A DNA stretch of 64,000 nt from NCBI GenBank assembly GCA_964017045.1, contig OZ024798.1, positions 14,019,724 to 14,083,723 of the forward strand. Direction: 5' to 3'. The position numbers and the translations under genes are program-made. This document shows, one piece after another, positions 1 to 12,428 of this stretch; position 1 is the stretch's first letter; every line of letters starts with the position of its first letter. The notes under the pieces are model-generated. The model saw only the letters and a list, made by a program, of their open reading frames with translations, was not told the DNA's origin and made no database searches. Origin of the DNA: Omphiscola glabra. Its lineage: Eukaryota; Mollusca; Gastropoda; Lymnaeidae.

Positions 1-570
1 ACTATGTGGATTATGTCATAACTAACTTTGCAAACAAACAAAACAGTTTTATTTTATCGTACACTTAATGTTTTGCCTTTTTTAAATTGTTTTTTTATGG
101 ATCAGCTCCATGGCAGTTACCATTAATTTTGTATTCGTACTTCACCTGGACATTGTAAGGACTTGTATTTCGTAGAAAGTACTCGATGGTCCGGTCTTAA
201 TTTTAGATTTTAAAATGTACCATTAGACTGAGAAGTGTCTAAAATGTATACTATTGGTTGCAAGCGTAGCCCAGAAAAGTTAGCCTACAGGTTATTAAAA
301 ACAGACCCCAAAACAAAACGCTCATGGAAAAAGGAAGATAAAACAATGGTGCTTATCTTGCTAAGTCTTGGGGAAATGAAAAGTCCCATCAATCTGCGAC
401 TACTTAGGGAATCATAACAGAATTGACAGTAACTCCTACGTGGATCAAGGTTGTAAAACTCTTAGGTAAATATAAATTAAGTGCTAATGAAAAATCTTAG
501 ACACATACATGTGCCTGTTATATATGTTTGCTTGTCAATGCTAAGCCCGGTCCTTATTAAAGTACATTTA
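1..570. other. no gene seen; probable intron of gene A
   Basis: AT-rich sequence 3' of the gene A exon. It should be the first intron of that gene, because the exon ends in a good splice donor at 620/619. No BIR, RING or protease exon like those of genes B and C could be recognised here. The short open frame at 235-417 has no family features. Confidence 0.4.
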
Positions 571-620
571 TTATGTTAACACCTTGTAGGTTACAACAGC
601 ATTTAGCAAATGAATTTTAC

Positions 621-1833
621 CTTCAGAACGCCTTGGGTCCAGTGCTGGATCTGTTGCTGACGCTGACGCTGCTTGTGCGTCGTTCCACACAAATCTGAAT
701 GCGGGAACAGCGGGGACGCGCCGTCTTGGATCACAAGCCAACATCATCGGCGATCCTGACAACTCGACCTCTCCAGAGTCTGCCGATTGCTCTTGTCTCA
801 CTACATTGTCACGGTTACCGTCCACCCCGCGGCCGCCGGCGATTGTGCACGGATGGGTATGATAGCGTGGATGTGATGGATCAGCCTGGAAATGACTGAG
901 ATTGTGCCTTCTGCCACATCCGTCACACTTGCAGGCACCTGGCTCAATATAACGAAATCCTGCTTCAGCTAGTCGTATGAAACTGATAGGGTTTCCGGTA
1001 TCAAAATTGCATAGAGGGCGAAATGAAGCTAGCCTCGATAGATCTTGTGCGAGGAAAACTATTATGGATTCATAATTTGTGGATGATATTAAATTACTAA
1101 CATCTATGTCAAAACTCCGTATTGTTTCATAGAAGTAATTCTGACACATTTTACCGTTGCATTTAAGCATTTTCATATCAAAGCATGTGGTTTTATCGCA
1201 AATTATCTTCATGGTTAATTTCAGAGTGCCATCCATCACCTTGCATATCGACTGACAATCAAGCCACACTCTAGGATTTTTTCGACGATATAGTAGAAAT
1301 ATTGTTGAAAATAATATGTACAGTATTTCACTCTGTGTTAGATGAGCATTTTTCCAGACAGTGATTTTGCTTAAAATTAAAATGTAAATGTGAAATATTT
1401 TTATTTGTGAACTAGCGTTGTTGAATGTCTTATTAAATGCAAGAATGGTGAACACGATCACAACGAAAAGTCCCAATATTTTGCCCCTTTCAGTCATACC
1501 GACAAAACTGCGCGGGCTACAATCACCTGTGAGCATAACATCACAATCCACTATAAGCATGTTGTTATAATCCTCAGACAGTGTGCTATTACAATCATTG
1601 GCGAGAATGTTACCGTGAATAGTAATCTGCAGATGATCTGGATATAGCAAATCTGTTACACACGGTCGGTTGCATTCACAGACTTCTGTTTTCTGTGCTC
1701 TCGGATTCGGGGAGCAATTCATTAAAGCCGAGCGTAAACAAGGCCACCAAGGGTTAATGCCACAATGTATAGTAAGGCAGAAGATGAGCAAGAAACATAA
1801 CAGGAAACAAATCAGCAGATAGTTCCAGCACAT
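621..1833 (-). CDS. gene A: first exon of a membrane-anchored BIR (IAP-like) protein, 3' part missing
   Basis: A 404-codon open exon starts at an ATG (1833-1831) and ends in a GT donor after 621, phase 1, like exon 1 of genes B and C. Residues 4-22 are a strongly hydrophobic signal peptide or anchor. Cysteine-rich stretches follow, with further hydrophobic segments at about 119-135, 146-159 and 169-183, the last followed by YRRK. BIR1 lies at about 267-330: it opens RLASFRPL, has the LAEAGF core, zinc ligands C303 and C306, then H325-x3-C329 instead of the usual H-x6-C, and lacks the usual Trp. Ser/Ala/Pro-rich linker sequence follows. By comparison with B and C, later exons should encode BIR2 and a RING, but they lie outside the window or were not recognised. 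BIR proteins bind caspases or adaptors; the role here is unknown. The paralogue assignment is firm; the number of membrane passes is not. Confidence 0.8.
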
Positions 1834-2402
1834 GTTTTTGGGTCGTTTAAATTATCACTAAGCAAAATGTACGAACTAACGACAAGGACATGTCATGGAG
1901 CCACTTGGGGTAAAAACGTTACACTGTATAATGCTTTATATTGGATTTCAACAACAGTTTGATTAAAACGAATGTTTCATTGGGGTTGCAGTGGGTTTTT
2001 TTTTATATATAATAAAAGTCAAATTAACATCACAGCAGTATGTACACAAATTAGAATCACAGCAAGCTTTAGAATATCTTTGTTCGTTACGAGCAACTTG
2101 AATTTGATATATCAGAATAATTTTGATAATTTTATGTACTTGCTCGTGTATAACATACTGTAACAATACGAGCCGTTGAGAAATATTTCTTTGTCGTATC
2201 ATTAAACCATTCAATCATTTTCTTACATTCCAAATCGACAGTGGCAGAAACTTAGGAGCAGACATTACATTAAATTTACCTTAACATGATAAAGACTTTA
2301 CAAACTGAAAGTTTAAGATTTTCCCATCTCTTTAAATCGTGTTTAAAGATTGAAAATAATGGTAACATAATTTTGTTAAGGACTAGATTCCCATTATATA
2401 TT

Positions 2403-2449
2403 CTGTGTGTGTGTGTATGTGTGTGTGTATGTGTGTATGTGTGTGTGTC
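2403..2449. repeat. GT-rich microsatellite
   Basis: Runs of TG broken by TATG steps. Short open frames across it are low-complexity artefacts. Confidence 0.85.
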
Positions 2450-2726
2450 TGATATACACAAATGAGCAATTACAAGTTTACATGTTGTTGTTTTTTTTTA
2501 ATGATACACTTGTTTTTATTTTGGCTTATCTTTATAATGCTAAAGGGTCAAGAAAAACGAAACATGGATCTGACTTTAGTAAAAAAAAAAAGAAAAGAGG
2601 TCAGCTAAAGATATTCAGATTTGGAGACAAGGGGGGAAAATGGGGCGTGGGGGGCGCTTACACAGAACTGAGGGAGAGCAAGAATGGGGAAGAGATCCCA
2701 GTTGTAATTTAAAGTTCCTTCTCCTA

Positions 2727-2860
2727 CTGAACACTATACTTTATGCAGGTCGATCGCCTACTGAACAATGTACTTTATGCAGGTCGATCGCCTACTGAAC
2801 ACTGTACTTTATGTAGATCGATCTCCCGCTGAACAATATAATTTATGTAGTTCGCCCTCC
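2727..2860. repeat. 34-bp tandem repeat, about 4 copies
   Basis: Units begin CTGAACA and carry TTTATG(C/T)AG(G/A)TCGATC. Copies start at 2727, 2761, 2795 and 2829, and the last is degenerate. Confidence 0.8.
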
Positions 2861-3262
2861 ATCATATTAGGTCACTTGTTCATCTGGTGCATCTTTGCAA
2901 ATCATTTATATTTCACCTTTTCCAACCATCACCGCAAAACTGCGTGGAGAGTTACGCTGCTTCCTTGTTTTATTGTTGTTTTTTTCACTGCACAACAATT
3001 TGTCCTAAAAACAAATCAACGCGTTTGCAATTAGGAAATCTATGAACTTTTAATCATCGCAGCAAAAAAACGAATCCTTTGGTCGAGAATAGACGTCAGC
3101 AGAAGTGACGAACGCTTTTTTTCTCATCGGACTCTGGAGACGAAAAACAAAAAGGTTAGCCCCAATTTAGTTGTGAGTGATTTTAAAAACAAAACAAGAC
3201 ATTGCTATTTTTTGTTCAAATCTCAAATAACATGTTTAGCAGAAAAGTCTATCGGAAATATT

Positions 3263-4315
3263 TTATCTTTGTTTGCTTTTAATATTAACAAGATATCTAT
3301 ATAATGGAGTTATTTCTAATAGAGTTATGGAGTTTATAAAAGGGTCTGGTCCTTCATGTGGTAGTTGGTAATCTTCATCTTGTCTATTCTCTGCATTTAG
3401 CATGTCCTCAAAATATTCAGCCCACCTCTCCAGTACTTTACTATTTTCCGTGATTAATTCTCCATCCTGGCTCTCACACATTTGCGGTCTGGCTTAGTAT
3501 CCATTCTTTCCATCTTTTATCGTCATGTACATTCCTCTGATGTTTCCCTCTCTTGATAAATCTTCTATTTCTTTTAGTTTAGCTTTTCCACATTCCCTCT
3601 TTTTCTTCCTTCATATTTTTTGTGGCTTTCCTCCTGGCTTCCTTGTATGTTTGTGTTGTCTTTCTGGTTTCCTTTTCTATCATGATCATTCATGCTTTGT
3701 TCCTTTCTTCGACAGTCTCTCTGCTTTTAATATCAAACCAGCCTACTCTATTGTTAGTTTGCTGGAATCCTACTACTTTTTCTGCTGATCTTTTCATAGC
3801 ATTTTTTATCCTATCCCACTGATCATTTATGTTCACTTCCTCCTGTGATGCTTCTAGCTGTGCTTCTACTTTATTCTGGTAAGCGTTTGCAGTTAGTGGG
3901 TCTTTGGTAAGATTTTGGTAATCGTATCATTTCTCTCTTTGATTACGACCATTGTGAATTATGCTTATTCTCTGCTTATATTTAACCCGTACAAGTAGAT
4001 GGTCAGAGTCTGCAACTGCTTCTCGATAGCTTCTTACATCTAGTAAATTTGATTAGTGCCCCCAATCGATTAGAAATGGTCAGTTTGGTTGTGGGTGAGT
4101 TCCAAATAGCTTTATGTATATTTGTGTGCGGATACTTGGTAATGCTAACTGACATCCCTTTTCCTACAGCAAAGGCTATGAGACAGATCTCATTGTTATT
4201 GGATTCTACTTTCAGACTTTCCTTGCCAATAATTGACATGAACACCTTTTCTTTTCTTATTTTTTTGGCATTAAATTCTCCAATCACTATTTTAATATCA
4301 TGTAGGGGTGCCTCT
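3263..4315 (-). mobile_element. degenerate RTE-type non-LTR retrotransposon fragment (endonuclease to RT linker)
   Basis: Read on the minus strand, 4287-4003 resembles the C-terminal half of an APE-type endonuclease: a GEFNAK block (the GDFNAK motif), then IIGKESL, then the IHKAIWNSP block. After frame breaks, 3590-3490 reads as the region before the reverse transcriptase (KLKEIEDLSREGN), and 3481-3263 continues with LERWAEYFEDMLN, the WxxYFxxLLN motif of RTE/BovB-like LINE proteins. Reverse transcriptase motifs beyond this are absent, so the copy is truncated, and several stops and frameshifts make it a dead remnant. Confidence 0.75.
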
Positions 4316-4320
4316 GCCTA

Positions 4321-7300
4321 GATCTTTCCAGTGTCTCATAAAAGGACTATTTATACTAGCAGACCACTGGTATTTTCAAATAGTTAAACTTACAAGCAAA
4401 ATAATCCAAATTTAATTTCACAAAATATCATATTTACAAGGGTGTTCTCAAATGACAGATTTTTAAGCATGATCACTTTTCCTTCACACTAATAATCAGT
4501 ACTTACCTTACTCTGTTGTTTGTTGTTTTAATGTAAATGTCTCCAACTAGACTGTCCGGTCCCACAAAAGATTAAACCTTTTTTGAATATAGGATTTTGT
4601 AATTTATTTATTTTTTAAATAACTGCAGATCAGAAATTATTTTTAATGATAAAGAGTCCGACTGTAAATTATCTTGGAGATTCTTTTTAGGAGAAAAAAA
4701 AAGTTCTTTCAATTGTTTTTCAAAATTGTAAATGGCATGTGAGTATCACTGTTCACGTTATGTTATTTTTGTCAACTAACATAATATAGTGCAAGAGACA
4801 CATCAAATTTGAGCTTCGCATCTTGAAAATTATTGGTTAATAATTTAATACGTTAAACGATTGTTGTTTTTTTTAAACCATTTTCTTTACTATGATTATA
4901 ATAGTCGGTGAAGAGTATATTTTACAATGAGCAAAAAGACACAATAGTCAACGGTTACTTTGCGTTAGCAAAAGGAATTAGTAATTTGGGAGATTTTTTA
5001 AATTATCATTATTTTAAGGTTTCTAAAAATTTTGTTAAAGTGGAAGTAACCAAGCCGTTTAATTAATTAACTTGCATAGCTCAACAACCAACCGCCATCC
5101 TACTGCAAATTCTTGACTCAACTGCAACGGATAACAAAATCCCATATTGCCAAATACTATATTCTAATTTGCAATTATTACATTCTAATTTCGTCAATCA
5201 TGTGTAAAGGTTATCAAAGCACTAAACACTGTGGAAATTATTATATTTAAAAATGATACCTTTTGGAAACGAGAATTTCAAACAAACAAAAAATCTTCCA
5301 ACAAAGATGGCGACGTAAAATCGACTTCTCTCGTCCCGGAGGAGGAGCCAGATCAACCAGGGTATTCCCGAACGGCGTTATCCTGAAGTATTTGAGATAA
5401 AAGTATTAAAAGTGGTCTTCTCTCCGTACTACTTACGAACAATTTGACTAAGTCTTGAAACCCTTCCAATTTATTTTTTTTACTAAGTCTTAAACCCCCA
5501 ACAAAGTAACAATTCAATTTACAATATTAAAGTAATAAACTTCTAATTTATTTAGAAAAATGCAAGGGGTAATGTCGAAACAGTTTTTAAAAAAGCATTT
5601 TATTTATTACAAAAAGTAATCATTGTTATGTTTTTTAAATGTATGTTTATAACTTAACTTTAAATCTAACGCCCCTGTGTTTGTATTAACATTTATCCTC
5701 CAACAACCTGAATGTCTCCCCCTAGGGTGCAGGGATTCTTTCAGGCATATCTCCGGGGGGCGCAGCACTGTTCCCCTGGGAAAGTCAAGTGTCCCCCCCC
5801 CGGAGCAAAATGTATAAAAAAAAAAACAATAGAATGATTATATATTTTTAAAATTAAAAACGATTAAATTGTAATTTTAAAAAAGTTTTTAAAAGAACAG
5901 TATCTGGTGCTTCATCCGATTACAATTAGTGGAATCTATTAAATATCGCTACGCTCGATATATTTGATGATCCTTATATTTAAGGTTAATCTTGTTAAAA
6001 TCTATAGTATTCGATTATAAATATCGTAGTGGGAGCTTCTGATTATAAGCCGAAAACTTACTTCCAGTTGTTCGCACTTATCGGTATTTTTATTATTTTA
6101 TTTTTTATTTTTTTGCTAATGCTCAAATTTAAAGACTTTAATAACACTGTTATAAAATAACTTTACATCCAGATCAAGGTCTACAATAATAAATAATAAT
6201 TGTTCTTTCCACGTATCAAACATACGCAATCTATGTTCTGATTATATTTCATCATAAAAGCATTACTTTTAAAGTAGGGATAGACTAGGTGTTAATTATA
6301 AATTGTATTATGATAATATTAGGCTTTAAAAAAATATTTTTATTCGCATAACTAGAAATGTACTCGATGTCATGAATGTTGAGTTACATAAAATGGAAAC
6401 TTTAAAAAACTGAGAGATCTTTTTTTAATTAAGAATTTAACGGGTGCATAAAAATTGTGCACATTTCATTAATTATTATATCGTAAAGGTTTGTTTGGTT
6501 TTTTTTAACGTACAACGTTTGTAACAAATTTTCTTGAATAAAACAGGTTTTAAAAAAATTTAGCAAATATTTATCAAATTCCCACCAGCTTTTATCTTGT
6601 TAATATTTGAATAATAAACAAACTGCGCCCCCCCCCCCCCCCAACACCATTTCTGTTTGCAAGGATTGTTTTTAAAAAATAATATTTTTTCAAGATGAAC
6701 GTCTATCAGAAAGCTAAAATTAAGAAAATGAACTAGTGTTTCGATTATCATGACAACTCCATTTTTTTTAAAAGTATATTTAAGTGGCAATTTGAAATTT
6801 ATCTGAAAAAAATTTACAGTAGCTTAAAATGAAATATAAAAAAATTGCTATCACCTGATTATTGGGAAATTTCTACTATTTTCTACACAACTCATGCCTT
6901 CATTACATACTAATATTTATATATACGATTTATAAAAATGACCAGTTTTGATAACCCATAAAAATGAATAGTCCTTTCAACTTAACAGTTTTTTTTTTCT
7001 CTTCTTTTTGACTATGGTAAAACGTGGACAATTTCACGCAAGTTGATTATTATAAGTACATTTTTTTTCATTTGTGTTAAGCATATAAAATGATGTTAGC
7101 AATGCATTTTTGTGATGGAAACTTAAAACTTTTTAAAGTTCTTTTTTAACTATGTAGATAACCCCCAAAGAGGTTAATTTTTTTTTAAAGTGAAAGCCAC
7201 ATACTATTTATTAATATAAAAACAATTTGCAGAACACAACTACGTCAAGCAGTTGTCACTCGACTTTTCGATGCCCCTTTTGCCACTTTCTGGTTTTGTC

Positions 7301-7789
7301 CTCTCCCCCCCCCCCAACCTTTCATTGAAAGATGATTATTAAGGCAATGCCCCCATCATATCTTAAAGCCCTAAAATATCCGAGGTCCACTGCTTTTGTA
7401 CGGATTGCTGAGCTCACACGATGTTTCTAAAGGTAAGTGACACCAACATTTTTTAAACTACCATTTCTTCCATTGCTCTCCAGGTGTAGAGTGTTGCAAA
7501 ACTAAATGAAAATATTTGCTAAAGTGTATTCCATTATTTTTAATTATCAAAAAATAATAGACGATATTAAATTAAGGAAAGTTCACACCCTCAAGGACGC
7601 CACAACTGGAATGAATTTAGTTCATGTTGGGCTGAAGCAAGTAAGAGATGTTCCTATTTATGGCTAATTTTTAGCGCTTCGCTCAAGAAAGTATCAAATT
7701 CCCCCTCAAAATTGCCTGAAAGAAACACCAAATTCAAGAAAGCCCTCTTCCTTAAAAAATGACAGTACAGATGGCGCTGGATATAATTT
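4321..7789. other. AT-rich intergenic, no gene recognised
   Basis: Long AT-rich sequence with poly-A/T tracts, poly-C runs near 5791, 6629 and 7305, and no open frame with recognisable protein features on either strand. Confidence 0.4.
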
Positions 7790-7794
7790 TTGTT

Positions 7795-7925
7795 GATGAT
7801 ATATTCACTAGCTAGTGGAGTAGCTAGTGTTAGTTCTGATAGATGCACACCCTAGTGGGGTAGCTAGTGTTTGGGCTGATAGATACACAACCTAGAGTGA
7901 AGTAGCTAGTGCTAGTGCTACCCTA
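7795..7925. repeat. imperfect ~45-bp tandem repeat, about 3 copies
   Basis: Copies share GTAGCTAGTG followed by CTGATAGAT(G/A)CACA and CCTAG. The third copy is degenerate. Confidence 0.6.
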
Positions 7926-8034
7926 GACTTGCCAAGACTTATATCACGTTCCAATTAACGATAAAAACTCTTCAAGGACATCGGCCCAAAAGTAAAGATT
8001 GCAGAGATACGTCAAATGACAACTGTGTCCTGTA

Positions 8035-8396
8035 CCTCTTAGGTCAAAGGGCTGTTTGCTGTAACTCGTGGGTCAAAAGGCTGTGTCCTGTACCTCGTGG
8101 GTCAAAAGTCTGTGTGCTGTAACTCGTGGGTCAAAAGGCTGTTTGCTGTAACTCGTGGGTCAAAAGGCTGTTTGCTGTAACTCGTGGGTCAAAAGTCTGT
8201 TTGCTGTAACTCGTGGGTCAAAAGTCTGTTTGCTGTAACTCGTGGGTCAAAAGGCTGTTTGCTGTAACTCGTGGGTCAAAAGGCTGTTTGCTGTAACTCG
8301 TGGGTCAAAATTCTGTTTGCTGTAACTCTTGGGTCAAAAGGCTGTTTGCTGTAACTCGTGGGTCAAAAGTCTGTTTGCTGTAACTCGTGGGTCAAA
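8035..8396. repeat. 29-bp minisatellite, about 12 copies
   Basis: The unit contains GCTGTAACTCGTGGGTCAAA followed by AG(G/T)CTGTTT. The first two copies diverge (CTGTGTCCTGTACCTC), while the central ones are almost identical. No coding frame is implied. Confidence 0.9.
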
Positions 8397-8584
8397 CGTT
8401 TCACTAGACTTACAAAGAAAATCGTTACCACACAGTCACCAAACTTGTTATTAACATCACTGCAGTGGTATCACCCTGTCTCGTGGCCTCCTTTCTGGGA
8501 CCACCCTGCTCTTGTATTGATTGCATTGACCTGACTTATGTTATGAAACCGACTCGAAACGTATTTCGTCTAATTTGCAATTTT

Positions 8585-8710
8585 CCATTTTGGTGACACC
8601 CAGGGTGGTACGAATCCCCCGCACTCCCCTAAATACGCCATTTTGGTGACACCTCAAGTGTGTCACCCAGGGCGGTACGAATCCCCAACACTCCCCTAAT
8701 CACGCCATTG
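8585..8710. repeat. tandem duplication of ~65-70 bp
   Basis: CATTTTGGTGACACC and GGTACGAATCCCC each occur twice in the same order, as do the CACTCCCCTAA and ACGCCATT tracts that follow. Confidence 0.7.
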
Positions 8711-8749
8711 TTCTTGACTGAAATTTCTTGGCGTTAATGTTCTGGTGCG

Positions 8750-8998
8750 TTATTGCATGTATTCACACATGTAACGTAATGGATATGCACATAGCAAGTC
8801 GTTGACGCCACTGCGAATCTTGGTCCAACTTCTTAATTCACAACAGTCTTCAGCGCCAAGATTGTCAGGCTGGCCTGCATTAAACATCCAAGTTTTCTCA
8901 GAACTTGATAAAGATGTACCATCAGACCAGACAAATTTGGTCTCAACATCAAGGTCCTTTAATCCTATCCAGACATCCGTTAAATTGAGTGTTACCAT
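8750..8998 (-). CDS. C-type lectin domain, terminal exon (partial gene)
   Basis: The open frame encodes the second half of a C-type lectin domain and ends in a stop at 8750. Visible signature elements are VWIGLKD, FVWSDGT, a WMFNAGQPDN block (a QPD-type sugar-binding motif, which in the family favours galactose), EDCCEL, and a closing ND-LLC-YMCEYMQ segment with the expected late cysteines. A splice acceptor (TTTCCCAG) lies just upstream at about 9003, so this is probably the last exon. A frame further upstream (9130-9010: SGELYVSLTSL) may be the first half of the domain, but no convincing intron joins the two. Secreted lectins of this class act in recognition of glycans or microbes. It could be a live 3' exon with its 5' exons unrecognised, or an orphaned fragment. 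Confidence 0.7.
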   Translation of the reverse strand: MVTLNLTDVWIGLKDLDVETKFVWSDGTSLSSSEKTWMFNAGQPDNLGAEDCCELRSWTKIRSGVNDLLCAYPLRYMCEYMQ

Positions 8999-9629
8999 TA
9001 ACTGGGAAATAATGGCCTTTCTCTCTTGTGTTTTTCACCGTTACCGGGCGACCATGCATCTCCTTGCAGTGATGTGAGGCTGACGTATAATTCACCGCTG
9101 TCTTGATCAGATAGACACAGGAGATTAGAATTCACAGAAGTTATCAGAGTATAACCAAGATTAGAATAACAGTAAACTTTACTGTAGAATAGAGCATTGT
9201 TGCTGGTTTAGGCTTGTCTCCTTTTTGAAATAACCCCCCCCCCCACCCCCCAAGCAAACAGCGACCACTTGATTGGTCGTAGGAAAAATGCTTCACACTG
9301 AAAATTACACAAAACGCACATTGGATCAATGATTGCACTGAACAGCTCACGTTAAAAAAAAAATTCAATCGTCAATGCTTGACACCTTCAGAAACAGTTT
9401 TAACTGCGCGGTAACGACGGGCATTTGATGTACTGCAATGAGCAATAATAAAACTATGCTCTTGCGTCCCGCCTCCCTCTGCTCCCCTTCCTACGTCACT
9501 AGAGTGAAGTAAAGGGAACATTGGTCTGGGATGGCCTATGGAGTGGTCGAGGGCAAGGGAGAGAAAGGAAGATTGGTATACGTAAAATAATGTAGGAAAT
9601 GTAACATTATGATCATCTGATGTGGTTGG

Positions 9630-11838
9630 AGGGATAGGATTGGTGGTAAGGATAGGTTTGGTGGGAATGATAGGGATGTGGAAGGATACAGTATGTGAGA
9701 ATGATAGGGTTGGTGGGAATGATAGGGTTGTGGAAGGATATAGTATATGGGAATGATAAGGTTGTGAAAAGGATACATTATGTGAGAAGGATATGGTTGG
9801 TGGGAATGATAAGGTTGTGAAAAGGATACAGTATGTGGGACTGATAGGGTTGGTGGGAATGATAGGGTTGTGAAAGGGATACATTATGTGGGAATGATAG
9901 GGTTGTGAAAAGGATACAGTATGTGGGAATGATAAGGTTGTTGGGAATGATACGGTCGGTGGGAATGATAGGGTTGGTGGGAATGATAGGGTTGGTGGGA
10001 AAGATAGGGTTGGTGGGAAAGATAGGGTTGGTGGGAATGATAGGGTTGGTGGGAATGATAGGGTTGGTGGGAATGATAGGTTTGGTGGCAATGAAAGGTT
10101 GGTGGAAATGATAGGGTTGGTTGGAATGATAGGGTTTGCGGGAACGATATGGATGATGGGAACGATATGGTTAGTGGGAATTATAGGGTTGGTGGGAATG
10201 ATAGGGTTTGTGGGAATGATAGGGTTGGTGGTAATGATAGAGTTGGTGGGAATGATAGTTTTGGTTGGAACGATAGAGTTTGTGTGAATGATAGGGTTGG
10301 TGGGAATGATAGGGTTGTGGAAAGGATAGGGTTGGTGTGAATGATAGGGTTGGTGGGAATGATAAGGCTGGTAGGAATGATAGGATTGGTGGAAATGATA
10401 GGGTTGTGAAAGGGATACATTATGTGGGAATGATAGGGTTGTGAAAAGGATACAGTATGTGGGAATGATAAGGTTGTTGGGAATGATACGGTCGGTGGGA
10501 ATGATAGGGTTGGTGGGAATGATAGGGTTGGTGGGAAAGATAGGGTTGGTGGGAAAGATAGGGTTGGTGGGAATGATAGGGTTGGTGGGAATGATAGGGT
10601 TGGTGGGAATGATAGGTTTGGTGGCAATGAAAGGTTGGTGGAAATGATAGGGTTGGTTGGAATGATAGGGTTTGCGGGAACGATATGGATGATGGGAACG
10701 ATATGGTTAGTGGGAATTATAGGGTTGGTGGGAATGATAGGGTTTGTGGGAATGATAGGGTTGGTGGTAATGATAGAGTTGGTGGGAATGATAGTTTTGG
10801 TTGGAACGATAGAGTTTGTGTGAATGATAGGGTTGGTGGGAATGATAGGGTTGTGGAAAGGATAGGGTTGGTGTGAATGATAGGGTTGGTGGGAATGATA
10901 AGGCTGGTAGGAATGATAGGATTGGTGGAAATGATAGGGTTTGTGGGAATGATAGGGTTTGTGGGAATGATAGGGTTTGTGGGAATGATAGGGTTTGTGG
11001 GAATGATAGGGTTTGTGGAAATGATAGGGTTTGTGGAAATGATAGGGTTTGTGGAAATGATAGGGTTTGTGGGAATGATAGGGTTTGTGGAAATGATAGG
11101 GTTTGTGGAAATGATAGGGTTCGTGGAAATGATAGGGTTTGTGGAAATGATAGGGTTTGTGGAAATGATAGGGTTTGTGGAAATGATAGGGTTTGTGGGA
11201 ATGATAGGGTTTGTGGAAATGATAGGGTTTGTGGGAATGATAGGGTTTGTGGAAATGATAGGGTTTGTGGGAATGATAGGGTTTGTGGAAATGATAGGGT
11301 TTTTTGGAATGATAGGGTTTGTGGGAATGATAGGGTTTGTGGAAATGATAGGGTTTGTGGGAATGATAGAGTTTGTGGGAATGATAGGGTTTGTGGAAAT
11401 GATAGGGTTTGTGGGAATGATAAGGTTTGTGGAAATGATAGGGTTTGTGGGAATGATAGGGTTTGTGGAAATGATAGGGTTTGTGGGAATGATAGGGTTT
11501 GTGGGAATGATAGGGTTTGTGGAAATGATAGTAAATAGGGTTTGTGGAAATGCTAGGGTTTGTGGAAATGATAGGGTTTGTGGGAATGATAAGGTTTGTG
11601 GAAATGATAGGGTTTGTGGGAATGATAGGGTTTGTGGGAATGATAGGGTTTGTGGGAATGATAGGGTTTGTGGGAATGATAGGGTTTGTGGGAATGATAG
11701 GGTTTGTGGGAATGATAGGGTTTGTGGGAATGATAGGGTTTGTGGGAATGATAGGGTTTGTGGGAATGATAGGGTTTGTGGGAATGATAGGGTTTGTGGG
11801 AATGATAGGTTTGGTGGGAATGATAGGGTTTGTGAACA
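9630..11838. repeat. 18-bp minisatellite, about 2.2 kb
   Basis: The unit is GGGTTTGTGG(G/A)AATGATA with GGTTGGTGGGAATGATAG variants in the left half. Because 18 is a multiple of 3, several frames on both strands stay open for hundreds of codons as hexapeptide repeats (for example MIGFVG or GNDRVC on the plus strand). These frames are products of the repeat and are not treated as genes. The left part is heterogeneous; the right part (about 10940-11835) is homogeneous. Confidence 0.95.
9861..10932. repeat. 536-bp tandem duplication inside the 18-bp array
   Basis: The segments 9861-10396 and 10397-10932 appear near-identical over their whole length. Diagnostic variants such as AACGATATGGATGATGGG recur at an exact offset of 536 bp. 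Confidence 0.85.
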
Positions 11839-12048
11839 AAATTTTAATTAAATAAATGGTAATAAGTGTTTTGTTGTTTTTTTTTATTGTTTTTTTTTTT
11901 GTTTGGGGTGGGGGGGTGAGTGTGCGGATCATTTAATAATAACGTTTCTCATTTCCTAATTGTTATTATTGTTTGTAGGCATAATAGAAGGTCTTCTTCG
12001 TTATGTTGTGTTTAGCTATAGACTCGTTAACATCAAGCACACAATTTT

Positions 12049-12428
12049 CTATGATGAGTCACTTCCTTGTTTTGTCACGTGATACTTACCAGCCATTGGT
12101 AGGCTTTCTGCTACACATAACAACACATAACAACAGATAACAGCTGATCAGCCATTGCCATTATCATTAATTTTAAAGCATAATGTTTGTCTCCATCGGC
12201 GCTTCCCCCAGTGTTAATTAAAATTTTTACTTTTCAAAATATTCTTGAATACACGCGTTTCTTTAAATGACATTCATTAAATGTGACAATAATTATAATT
12301 CAGTTATGATTATAGGAAGAAAGTTGTTTGAAGAAAAATTTGTGAGCGACTAGTGTGTTGCAGACAGCCTACCGGAAGTCTTACTCGTACTTACGCTTAT
12401 CACGTGACAAAACAATCGACTCATCGTA
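12049..12428. mobile_element. possible MITE with ~30-bp imperfect inverted ends
   Basis: The left end reads CTATGATGAGTC then GTTTTGTCACGTGAT. The right end, reverse-complemented, reads CTACGATGAGTC then GTTTTGTCACGTGAT. The ends differ by a short gap. The interior has no transposase. Confidence 0.45.

Larger units (their letters stand above)
1834..3262. other. intergenic; simple repeats only
   Basis: Contains the 5' flank of gene A, a GT-rich microsatellite, a short 34-bp tandem array and poly-A/poly-G runs. No coding sequence with family features was seen. Confidence 0.4.

Noticed and set aside
2403..2712. 101-codon open frame across the GT microsatellite
   Set aside because: Low-complexity frame with poly-Lys and poly-Gly stretches from homopolymers; no domain.
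10181..11932. 583-codon open frame on the minus strand and several long plus-strand frames
   Set aside because: They are produced by the 18-bp tandem repeat, which has no stop in these frames; there is no start context, splice structure or non-repeat domain.
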